Of a stretch of DNA of 64,000 nucleotides, positions 13,410 through 23,008 are shown in pieces. This stretch comes from Progne subis subis (taxonomy: Eukaryota; Chordata; Aves; Passeriformes; Hirundinidae), in the NCBI GenBank assembly GCA_022316685.1, contig JAKJHU010000066.1, forward strand, positions 3,761,140 through 3,825,139, given 5' to 3'. Every line of letters starts with the position of its first letter. The first letter of the stretch is position 1. The notes under the pieces were generated by a model. The model did not search any database and was not told where the DNA came from. It worked only from the letters and a program-made list of their open reading frames with translations. A program made the position numbers and the translations under genes.

Positions 13410-14350
13410 ACAACCCCAAAATGACTCCACTGCCGTGCAGAACGCACTGCGCTCCTGAGCGATCCCAGCAGCATTGGGCACACGGGTCCCCCTCTCGCAG
13501 GAGCGTGGGTGGATGATTTTGCCAAGACTGAGCCAATTTTAGGAGAGAAGGGTAAGCCCAGGGAGTGAGAAATGAGAGGGTTAAGTGGGAAGCAGGCAGA
13601 GCAGAGGGTGAGCCACGCAGCAGGAAGCCCACCTGCCCCCGGAGCGATGCCCGCCAGACGAGGAGCGCTGCCAGCCCACAGCCCGGAATAGAAGCAGGGC
13701 TGGCAGAAGGGAAGGAAATGTACAGTCTTAGGCAAGAGGTCACCCCGGTCTGAACACATCAGCACTTGAGGTATGGTTTTGCAAGGGCCTGACTCCACAA
13801 ATCCCCGCTGGTTCCAAGGGTCGTGACCCGAGAGGCCCAGGACCAAGGATGCTGTGACACGATCCGGTCACTCTGTCACTTCGTAGACACGAGCTGAGTG
13901 TAAACAAGGAAGCCACGTGGCATCCGCAGTGTCATGCAGTGACTTCCTGAGCACCACCCGGGCTCAGAACATCGCCTGCAACATCTCTTAGCCCAACACA
14001 GCATCTGCAAAAATGGGAACCTTTAAGCACCTCCTATTACCGACACCCGTGCCCGCCATCCTCCGTGACTCAGGAATCCGTTTCTGGATGCTAGCGTGCA
14101 TTTCCCGCTTCCTTTCCCTGCAGTGCACAGAGCAGAAAACGGAGCTGAGTGCTGACACAGTAAGTAGATTGATTGCAGTATTTTGCTTTTTGGAGCGAGT
14201 CCCAATTTCAGTCTGATCCGGTTCTCAGATAGGAGGCTGTACATTGTCACAGCGTTTGTAAGAGCGGTTGCTACACTGATTCCACGAGATAGGCGAGGCT
14301 GCGCATCTGCATATCAGAAAACCAGATCGTGCACGGTGCAGATGCATCGA
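13410..14350. promoter_or_regulatory. CpG-enriched segment, candidate regulatory region
   Basis: CpG dinucleotides recur through this segment, with clusters around 13,430-13,500, 13,640-13,690, 13,800-13,960, 14,040-14,110 and 14,260-14,350, while the flanks have very few. A minus-strand frame of 160 codons (13,364-13,846) and an overlapping one of 111 codons fit relaxed stop density in GC-rich DNA and match no family I know. A perfect 9-bp inverted repeat (GCATCTGCA at 14,303-14,311, complement at 14,337-14,345) could form a hairpin with a 25-nt loop. A weak CpG island, an enhancer, or a noncoding first exon are all possible. Confidence 0.35.
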
Positions 14351-15870
14351 ATTTTCTCAGAATAATAAAGTGGAGAGACACTGAAAAGAGCATGGAAATC
14401 ATTTGATGAGCTTCTTCTAAACACACTGGTATAAATACAGGTCAAATTTGCAAGGAGTGATCGAATTTGCATCGTTATGTTTTTAAAGCCTTTTGAAAAG
14501 CAAGGATTTTATAACAGTTGAGACAGCAAGCCTGGGAGACAGCAGATTTGGACTGGTTTGTCCTATTACAACAACACTGACTGTGGATCATGCCACACAT
14601 AAAAACTCAACTTTCAATCAACTATGCAAATAACAGGTGAAATTTTCCCAGTGCTCAGCATCCAGAAAATGCCACCAGAAGCTGGAATTAAGCACACAGG
14701 TGCGTCCTACTGCCAGGCACATTGAAAAATCACGCCTTTCAAAGGATGGTTATAAAATTAAAATGGAGATATATTAACCAGTCCATATCACTACATATAT
14801 CTGAAGTACACAAGCAGCTCAGAAGCTCCTTTCCTACATACTATAATCCCAACAGATCCCTGCACCTTCTCTTTGACACTATTTTATTAAGTTTACTCAA
14901 GAAAGAAAGCAGCCCTGCTAATCCACATGATACAACCGTTATCTTTTAACAGCTTTTAACCATTTTGAGACAATTTCTGACGGGAATTCACATGCTATGA
15001 TACCACTAGGATTTGATCTACACATACTTTAGACCAAAACCTTAAAGCTTCCAGGCATCTCCTGAAGGACTGGAGGAAGGTCTTCAGATCCCTCATTTTG
15101 TGTTAGTTGCTCAGCATTTCTTCTGGTAAATGAACCTTAACATTTTAAGCAGGCAAATTGCCTCTCACAAATGTATTGGTTCTACCAGACTAACTAAGAT
15201 AGACAAATAGTGAAAACTTATTTCTAGCAATAAATAACAAGCTGCTTTGAACTATTTTTCAGCCCAGAACTGCAAATTAGCAAGTCCATGCACAGTCTCC
15301 AGCACAAAGCACTGTAATATGTACAAAAGGTGCTATGAATTTTAATGCAAAGGTGTGTGACGTATCTTCCAGATGGGAAGCATTAGAAAAAAATGTTGTT
15401 ACACACACATATTTTTAATATTAGGCAAATGAGACATCTTGCATGCAGCCACGTTCTTGGGGCAGCTATCACAACTGAAATGTGTGGTTGATCGTAGGGA
15501 ATTAAAATAAAAATCATTCAGACAAAACCACAAAATCACAAGGGATGGGTGATGTATTTTTTTACCACCCTCCTTTCCCTACCCCTTTGTAGCAATTTAA
15601 ATGGTTTCAACATGCTTTAAAAAAATAAAAAATAAAAAAAATCTTACTTCTTTAAACTGTCTAGTTGTTTTCCTACAGACATTACTCAGCTGCTACAGCC
15701 ATGACCTGCTGCTTTCTGGTTTGCTGAAATCAAGTGAGTGGTTCCCTTCACTTTCTCTTGAGCAACAAACTCAAGAGAAAAACTCTGGGTAATGAAAAGC
15801 ATTAGAAGACAGAACCTCCAGTAATAAAAACTATTTCACAACAGCAGGAAGCAAATTTAAAATAATATGT
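14351..15870. other. Unique noncoding sequence
   Basis: A+T-rich with A/T simple sequence near 15,617-15,641. No exon, RNA gene or interspersed repeat is recognised. Confidence 0.55.
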
Positions 15871-16192
15871 AGGGACTTCAGGGAGACTCTAAGAAAGACG
15901 GAGACGGACTTTGGGCAAGGACATGGAGTGACAGGACACAGGGAATGGCTTCCCACTGCCAGAGGACAGGGTTAGACTTGGTTATCAGGGAGAAATTCTT
16001 CAATATAAGGGTAGTGAGGCACTAGAACAGGCTTCCCAGAGAAGATGCCCCAGCCCTGAAGCGTTCAAGAACAGCTTGGATGGGGCTTGGAGCAGCCTGG
16101 GATAGTGGGAGGTGCCCTTGCCCATGGCAGGGGGTGGGAACTAGTCAATCTTTGAGGTCCCCTCCAACCCAAACCATCCTGTGATCCTGTAA
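15871..16192 (+). mobile_element. CR1 LINE fragment, 5'-truncated 3' end, sense
   Basis: About 320 bp of the CR1 3' end in sense orientation. In order: the 'GACAGGACACAGGGAATGG' region, 'GGGAGAAATTCTTC', a 'GTAGTGAGGCACTAGAACAG' block, 'GGCTTGGAGCAGCCTGGGAT', 'CCCATGGCAGGGGGT', 'GGTCCCCTCCAACCCAAACC', and a degenerate octamer tail near 16,181-16,192. It lacks ORF1 and ORF2 and is a dead copy. CR1 is non-LTR and normally truncates at its 5' end without making target-site duplications, so the abrupt 5' edge is expected. Confidence 0.93.
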
Positions 16193-17261
16193 CTTCATGT
16201 CAGTGTGATGGTTAAAATACGAGCTGAAAGGCTCAGAACTCTGGGGCAGAATGAAGTGAAACAAGCAAAAGGTTTTATTTCTCATCAGTGCACCTTTGAT
16301 CATGTTGCTCACAACTTTCACTGTAGCAGCTACAACATACGGACTTCTTACGTAATCCAAGCCTTGGAAAATTCAGTAACCTCCACTCCTGGCTCTGTTC
16401 ACCCACCCCTACAGGTAATAAAGGATTACAGGGATCAGAACTGCGGTGTTTATGAAACTTTGGGGTTTTTTCTGCTCAGCTAGCAGCTCGTTTTTTTCTT
16501 AAAATAAAAGGAGTGGCAGTGTTAGGGAAGAAAAAAAAAAAAATCGGAAAGAAAAACAACATAATGAAAAGGAAGAACACACCCATATGGAAAAAAATAG
16601 CCAAAGACAAAGCAGGCTTATTGCAAATGCCGCACAACCCTGTCACTGACAAAAACAAACTATTAATTAGCCAGAAGGGAAACTTCAAGGTTCTCATTCC
16701 TGCGTGCACTCCGAATCTGTCCACACTTCCACAGAGGTCCCACACTGCTCTTATGACTGTTGTGCTAAGTTTTTAGTATCAAGCAGAACGATAAACAAAC
16801 TTCTTGTTAGTCCTACCACTGTAATATTTTAACTGTGTCCCTGCAGACCCACAGGTGGCAACTGGGAGCAGAGCTATTTGACAAAGCTGTTCTGTTCCTG
16901 CAGCTCCCAAAGCGTGGGTAAACACCACCAGGATCTCTGCTTATATAAGGAATGCAAATTTGAGGGTTTGACAGATCTACAACCCAACAGGCTTGTATGA
17001 AACATACCCCCGGCGTTCCTCTGGATTTTATTCTGCACAGTTACTACAGCATTTGAACATCAGCAAGAGATTTGGGCTGTTTTAATGGTAAGAAACATCT
17101 GCTTAAGTACAGAAAATTGTTCCTGGATTTGTCTGGGATTAAAAAGATGAGTAAACACTGACTACTGTACAAGCTGTCTTGGCTGCAGTTCCAAGCTTTA
17201 TATGAAATTTACTTTGCAACAGGTGACCATGTTCATGATGAGGAAGATTTCACTGAAATGG
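16193..17261. other. Unique noncoding sequence between two CR1 fragments
   Basis: Nothing recognised apart from a short A-run near 16,529-16,543. Confidence 0.55.
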
Positions 17262-17500
17262 TCCAAAGTCTGGAGCATGTCTGCCTTAAGGAAAGGCTGG
17301 AGTTGGGGTTCATCAGCCTGGAGAAGGCTCCAGGGAGACCTCAGAGCTCCTTACAGTGTCTGGAGGGGCTTCAAGAGAGCTGGAGAGGGACTGGGGACAC
17401 GGACCTGGAGTGACCAGACAAGAGGGAATTACTTCACACTGCCAGAGGGCAGATTCGGTATTAGGGAGAAATTCTTTATTTTGAGGGTGGTGAGGAATCT
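17262..17500 (+). mobile_element. CR1 LINE internal 3' fragment, sense
   Basis: This copy covers a more 5' part of the CR1 3' region than its neighbours: 'GGAAAGGCTGGAGTTGGGGT', 'CAGCCTGGAGAAGGCTCC', 'GGGAGACCTCA', 'AGAGCTGGAGAGGGACT' and 'GAGGGTGGTGAGGAATCTT'. It then stops, without the final roughly 200 bp or an octamer tail. Loss of the 3' end points to a later deletion, since CR1 insertion itself truncates 5'. The beginning is uncertain by some 30 bp. Confidence 0.88.
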
Positions 17501-18275
17501 TAGCTGGCTACCAATGAAAACCTGCAGGGACTGGTGCTTTCAGAACACTGCATATGAAGTTATTCCTTAGTAAATACCTTTCTGGCAGCTAAGACAAGTC
17601 CTGTCACTTCCTGCAGTCACTCACCTCTACTTGGGCTTCAAAGGGATTTGCTCTATTACAGTAAATATTGAGAATGTACTGCGTACAACTAAATGTGACT
17701 TCACAGGGCAGTGGAGACCTTACCTTGGACAACAGCTTGACTGCACCTGACTACAGAGAGGTCACAGCTGGGGCTGTAACTCTGCCATAGTAATTAATAA
17801 AAACGGGTACAGATTAGTCACAGTGAGCAACATCCAACATTACAGCACTTACAGTTAAATATCCTAATAAAAGCCTTGTCAGGCAGGACCTGGTAATGAT
17901 TTGAAGTTACTTTACTTTCCCATCTCCTTCATTAAAATTAAAAGAATTTCACATTTGGGAGCTGTCTTTATGCATTGCAGGTTTGTAATTCCAGCATATC
18001 CTTCACTTTCACACCTTTTATTAGTCAGGTAACTCCTTCCCCCCAGCAGCTCTCGGGTCATTTCAGCTCCTGGGAATGCCCACTACAAGCCACAATAAAC
18101 CACATGGACTAGAAGTTTCTGTCTGTGACTTCGTCAGAGCCAAAAAACCCCTGCAAATGCATAATTATGGTCTGACATCTTTCTGCAGGAACAGCAGCAG
18201 CATGCAACCAGCTGACCAGGGTGAGGATTATTACTTCATGCCTGAACACAGTAAAATTCAGGCAGAGTAAATCAC
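17501..18275. other. Unique noncoding sequence
   Basis: No gene, RNA gene or repeat is recognised. Confidence 0.55.
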
Positions 18276-19022
18276 GTGCCATCCAAACCAGCTGGGAAGC
18301 AGCAGAGGCCAGCAGGGTCTGTGTGCTGCCCCGCACACCCCACAGCCCCTGTGGCAGCTCTCCATCCCCTCTGCCTGTCTCCAGGAGGGTGGTTGTCCCC
18401 AGTCTTTCAGGTATCCTCACAGAGCCAGCTCACAACGCTATCCCTAACTTTTTGCTGCCTCCTTCCCCATGCACTCACCCCCTCCCACCTCCTCTCTCAC
18501 TTGGCAGTCTCGGTCCCGCCCACTCACACTTTCCCTTACTCACTCCATAACCCACCCATTTTCACGTTCCTCATTCATCTCCCCATTCAATTACACAACC
18601 TGAGCCTCAAACACCTCCAGTACGCTCAGGGAAAGGAACTTTGCCTCCCAAGACACACCCGTCCGTGGTGGCATCAGCATCCCCATGCCCTGCACCCATC
18701 CAGGTTCCCAAAGCTTGAGGGAAGGCAGCTTACTGCTCCGTGCTCCCCGTGTCCACCAGGTTCCATAAAATCAATCTCCACCCACATCACTCCTAATCTT
18801 TCCTGCCATCCCTTCTGGATGAGCCAAATGCTTTCTTTGGACAGAGTGAGGATGGATGGAATAAGGACTGGGCAGTGCTGGCCGTGCCTCTGCAACATCC
18901 ATGCGTGCTGTGCCTCCAGCAGGCACCCAACACCCCCCCACCCTGCCAAAACCCCGTTCCTGGAGACTTTCAACCCAATCCTCCCAACCTCTGGGATACT
19001 TTGGAAAGAAAAACAGAGGTAA
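18276..19022. other. C-rich, G-poor strand-asymmetric tract with a chance open frame
   Basis: The plus strand is strikingly depleted in G, most clearly at about 18,440-18,600, where long stretches contain only C, T and A. One result is a 248-codon plus-strand open frame spanning this feature, the longest in the window. Its translation is rich in Pro, Ser, His and Leu and looks like a composition artefact, with no domain, signal or family resemblance. The minus strand also has open frames of about 100 and 126 codons. I do not call a gene. The tract may be a degenerate pyrimidine-rich repeat or a mutationally skewed region. Confidence 0.4.
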
Positions 19023-20165
19023 TGCTTCAGGAACGTGCAGAGGACTGGGGTAAAGGTGCTGGATCATGACCAGAGGGCAGCTCTGAAGGGACTGGCTCAA
19101 GGCAGCGTGGCCGTGCGCCAGCTCACACCAACCAGCTCGCCTTTCTCTCATGGGCTGACTGCAAAAAAAAAACCCAGTCCATCTGTCCTTTTTATAGCCA
19201 CTGAATGTTTTTTTTTTAATTGAAGGGGGGATACCGATCTAGCTCTTAGTGGTCAAGACAAAGGAAAGCTTTCGAGACAACCCTCCCTGGGTATCCGAAG
19301 CTTCTTGTAGTGAAGAGCAAGCCCTGAGGAAGAAACAACAAACAGGCAAACCCCAAATCCCACAGAAACAAGTAAAACTATAAAAAGAACAATAGTTATG
19401 AAGAACTTGAATGGAAAGCTGGGATGGGGAGTTGGAGGAGACTCCAGTAAATAGACTGCAACTTCCACTAATTCTGTCACTAATAGAAAACTAGGTTTTT
19501 TTGGTTTCCCTGCAATGCCCTCTGCAGACTTGCCTGCACACATAGCTTCCTCACAGTTTAAATGCCACAACGGAGTTAAAAATCACTTAAATTTTATCTC
19601 TGCCATAGCAAAAACATTTTCTTTTCCAATTCAAATTGGCCTTTTCAGGTAATTTCCAACAATTTCTCAAATGATACCAGAACAGACCACTCTTATACTA
19701 CAATAAAATATGCGTCTGAAAAACTTATACTATTAGCAGTTCAATTGAAAACCTATCTTCCACCAGTAGAATTTTCCCAAATCCTGAAAAACTGAACATG
19801 CAGCACTTAAGATAAGTGATACATTTAATATTCAAGAGCACATAATACTATTCCACTCATATTTACGGACTGTTAACACCAGAGAGAATTACTGGAAGAT
19901 GAGAACGTAGACTTGAAGTAATATGAAATATTATGAAATAAAGAAATGGAAAAAATTAGGGCACATATTAGGCAAAGAAAAATCTTGCCACCAAACTTTG
20001 AGGGAAAGATTCCAGAGGATCAAAGTGGAAGGCCCAGTTCTTAGAGTACCTCTAGCCATAAAGTGCAGGGGAAAATAAAACAAACAACAAAACAAAACAA
20101 AACAAAAAAACTAATCCACAGCCACCCAAACCCACGCAGCAGGAAGCATGTACTGGCAAGACGAC
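19023..20165. other. Unique noncoding sequence
   Basis: No gene or repeat family is recognised. An (AAAAC)-type simple repeat lies at 20,076-20,110. Confidence 0.55.
20076..20110 (+). repeat. (AAAAC)n-like simple repeat
   Basis: AAAAC/CAAAA units with interruptions lie about 55 bp upstream of the CR1 tail fragment at 20,166. Confidence 0.8.
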
Positions 20166-20224
20166 GGCCTGGATGATCTAATGCACTTTCCATCTCTAAC
20201 ATCTCTGATTCTGTAATTCCATAG
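20166..20224 (+). mobile_element. Short CR1 LINE 3' terminal fragment, sense
   Basis: 'GGCCTGGATGATCTAATG' followed by 'TCCATCTCTAACATCTCTGA' and two degenerate octamers (ATTCTGTA, ATTCCATA) corresponds to the last 60 bp of a CR1 copy. The divergence suggests an old insertion. Confidence 0.7.
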
Positions 20225-20700
20225 AAGCTCTGAGCACAAGGCTGGCCAACTTCTGCAGCAACTCAATCGTCTGATTGGTGTGTGATAATCACAGCGCTCA
20301 ATTAAAAGGAGGCCCTTGTAGCTGGGTGTTGCAGCTACTCCCTATCAAAGCCGTGCCAGTAGGGATGTGACTGGCGGGGGCTCAGTAATGACAGGGTTGT
20401 GGGGAACTCTCCTAAACAGGCACAACAGAATTTATGTCATCAAAGAGACGATCATCATGTTCCTTGCTAAACGCCCGGGGTCAGCTTTTGACAGAGGGTT
20501 TGAAAACGCAGAGCTCAACTGTGTCAACGTTTCTGCATGCAAATAACTTTGCTCCTACGTCTGAGCGAGCCTGAGAGCGGCTGGATCTATATTACACAGC
20601 ATTTTTAACTATTTAACTCTTGATTTGTGCGCTGAGAAAATCTTCCCTTAGGGTAAAATACCAGCTTGTTTCTCAGATCACGTGCTTTGTCTGCTATTTT
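20225..20700. promoter_or_regulatory. Candidate conserved noncoding element
   Basis: This unique segment has homeodomain-like 'CTCAATTAAAAG' near 20,298 and an inverse POU octamer ATGCAAAT at 20,537-20,544. It also keeps CpGs around 20,380, 20,470 and 20,555-20,580 in an otherwise CpG-poor region. It contains no coding frame or repeat signature. The assignment rests on composition and short motifs only. Confidence 0.25.
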
Positions 20701-21237
20701 CAAGTTGTTAGGTAAGCACACATGCACAGAAGGATGTACAGCATGAGAGCACCTCTGGTGTTTTAAAGGACGTTGTATGAGAAAAATGGATTATAACAAC
20801 AACAGTAAGAATCAACCAGGAAAACTGAGAGAAAAATGAAGAAGAAGAGGAAAAAAAAAACCTCCAAAGAAGTGGAGTAGAAAGCAGAGGCATGCAGAAA
20901 GATAATCCTTCCCAACTGTGCTGTGCCTGCTGGAAGCCAACTGCCCGAACTATTGCTGCTCTGAAACCTCCTGCAGAGAGAGGGGTTCGGGGGTATTTTA
21001 GCTTTTTTTTTTTTCCTCCCCCCGCCCAATGGAAATTCTATCCCAACTCTGATTACGACAGGATGTGATTTGGAGAGTAACAGACAAAGGGAAGTTTTGT
21101 GAAAAGTATGAACAGAAGAACAATTTGCAATGCTGTTTGAAAAAAAATGCCAGTTTGATAAATGCCATGAGACTATCAGGCTCTATAAAGTTTATTTCTA
21201 TATATTTATATATAACAGTAAGATTTAAGTTTGAGAC
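20701..21237. other. Unique noncoding sequence
   Basis: No gene is seen. A T-run lies at about 21,003-21,014, and a TATATA-rich simple stretch at about 21,198-21,218 lies just upstream of the next CR1. Confidence 0.55.
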
Positions 21238-21454
21238 TGGATAATGGGAAGAAATTTCTGGCTGTGAGGGTGGTGAGGCCCTGGCACAGGCTGCTCAGAG
21301 AAGCTGTGGCTGCCCCTGGATCCCTGGAAGTGTCCAAGGCCAGGCTGGATGGAGCTTGGAGCAACCCAGGAAGTTGTCCCTGCCCATGGCAGGGGGGTTG
21401 GAATTAGACATCTTTAAGGTTCCTCCCAAGCCAAACCATCCTTTGATTCTATGA
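21238..21454 (+). mobile_element. CR1 LINE 3' fragment, sense, well preserved
   Basis: About 215 bp: 'GAGGGTGGTGAGGCCCTGGC', 'CAGAGAAGCTGTGGCTGCCC', 'GGAAGTGTCCAAGGCCAGGC', 'GGAGCTTGGAGCAACC', 'CCCATGGCAGGGGGGTTGGA', 'TTTAAGGTTCCTCCCAAGCC', then GATTCTATGA. It is one of the best-preserved copies here, and hence probably among the younger ones. It has no coding capacity. Confidence 0.95.
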
Positions 21455-22852
21455 TCAATAACCAGAAATTTTAGCAAGGGACAGACTTCTCTCTGGCACT
21501 ACACAGAATTATCCTAAGTACTTTTTGTTTTCTTAGGTAGTTGTGCTCTGAACAGATGCTTAAGTTAAATGCAGAAACCTAAAATCCAGATACCAAAGGA
21601 CACAGAGTGTTCAAGAGATTGCTTGTTTAGGAGAAAAAGATTAAATTGGTTCTTCCCTGAGCTCCACTGAGATGAACAGACAGGGAAGGTGAGGTTTTCT
21701 GAACATGCTGATGAACTTCATGCAGCTGTCACTGTGACAGTGTCACCTTCTCCTTTGCCTCTGGCCATGAACTCCTCCCACCTCCACATCAGCGCCAGCA
21801 GCCCTGTAGTCATATAATGGGATGGAGCAGCTCTAATTTCTCAAGAGAAAATAAATGGAGGAGAGAAATCGCTTTTTCAAACCAGCTCAGCAGATTGATC
21901 TGCTCAGTTTGGATCACTCCAAGGCTACTTGGTCATCCCTGATGACCATGGAAAGAGCTGACCTTGAAACCACACATGAAACCTGCAGAGCAGGTACCCT
22001 CTGCTCACACTGCAACACCGACCGCAAAACAACACCCAACAACCCAAAGCCATGTCCACAGAGGACAATATTGTCACCTTGAAACAGTGTCCCACTGTCA
22101 TCTGAGAGGCTGGGCACTTCTCCCAGGGCTGGGCATTTTCCCCACTGCAGATCCCACTGCCTGCAAAGTCCCTGAACCAGCAGGTTTCAAGCAGAGCTTG
22201 GGCTGAGGCTGCTTTCTGCCCTGTCGCTGGAGCTGGGCCAGCTCACAGAGGAATTCAAAACTCACAAAGCCATAAAGAGAAAGCCCTGGAGGGCAAGTAT
22301 GATTCCATGAGAAAGAGACTCCCAGGAGAAGGGGCAGAGCCCTATATTCTGGTCCCTTCTCCAGGAATTGCTCATGCCTACTGCACTGAAGATTACATAA
22401 AATGTATACATAGCTCCCTTTATACTAAAGCTTCAAAAATACATCCTATGAGCTATATAAACACACCGAAGAGCCAGTGAGAGCTCTGCCCTAACAGGAG
22501 AACAGCATATTCCTACCTGTATTCTTGGAAATATTTTTATACTTGGTGGATAAAAGTAAACCAAAGAGCGAAGCTGAGATCTTCCCAGGTATGACTCACT
22601 TCTGCCAACCTCATGTTTTGGCAATAAAACTGCATGTACACTCTCACCTGAGCCTGTAATAACAGGTCATGTGGGGAATTTCTGTAGCCACTTGGGTTCT
22701 TAAAGGTACAATTCAGGTACCCAAACTTTGGTGAGAAGTGAAAACTGCCTGTTAAGAGTCCATTTGCTGCACCAGGGAACACCTGCAGTCCCAGCAGGAC
22801 ACAGCAGCACTGCCAAGAGATGTCCCAGTTTGGCAGCAGAAATAAATCCAAT
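21455..22852. other. Unique noncoding sequence between two CR1 fragments
   Basis: No exon, RNA gene or repeat is recognised. Open frames in both strands are short and overlapping. Confidence 0.55.
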
Positions 22853-23008
22853 TCTGGATGCCCCATCCCTGGAAATGTTCCAGGGCAGACTGGAAAGGGC
22901 TTGGAGCAATCTGGTCCAGAGGAAACTGTCCCTGCCCATGGAATGGTGTTGGAATTGGATGTTCTGGAAGATCCCTTCCCACCCAAACCGTTCTGTGATT
23001 TTATGACA
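22853..23008 (+). mobile_element. CR1 LINE 3' fragment, sense
   Basis: 'GGATGCCCCATCCCTGGAAA', 'GGGCTTGGAGCAATCTGGTC', 'CTGTCCCTGCCCATGG', a variant of the GGTTGGAA block, 'CCCACCCAAACCGTTCTGTG', and a degenerate octamer end at about 23,008. A 186-codon minus-strand open frame (22,537-23,097) and others here are readings through this repeat, not genes. Confidence 0.9.

Noticed and set aside
13364..13846. 160-codon minus-strand open frame
   Set aside because: GC-rich DNA lowers stop density, a second minus frame overlaps it, and I recognise no protein family.
18276..19022. 248-codon open frame as a protein-coding gene
   Set aside because: The Pro/Ser/His/Leu-rich translation follows from C-rich composition. 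It has no domain, and other open frames overlap it on both strands.
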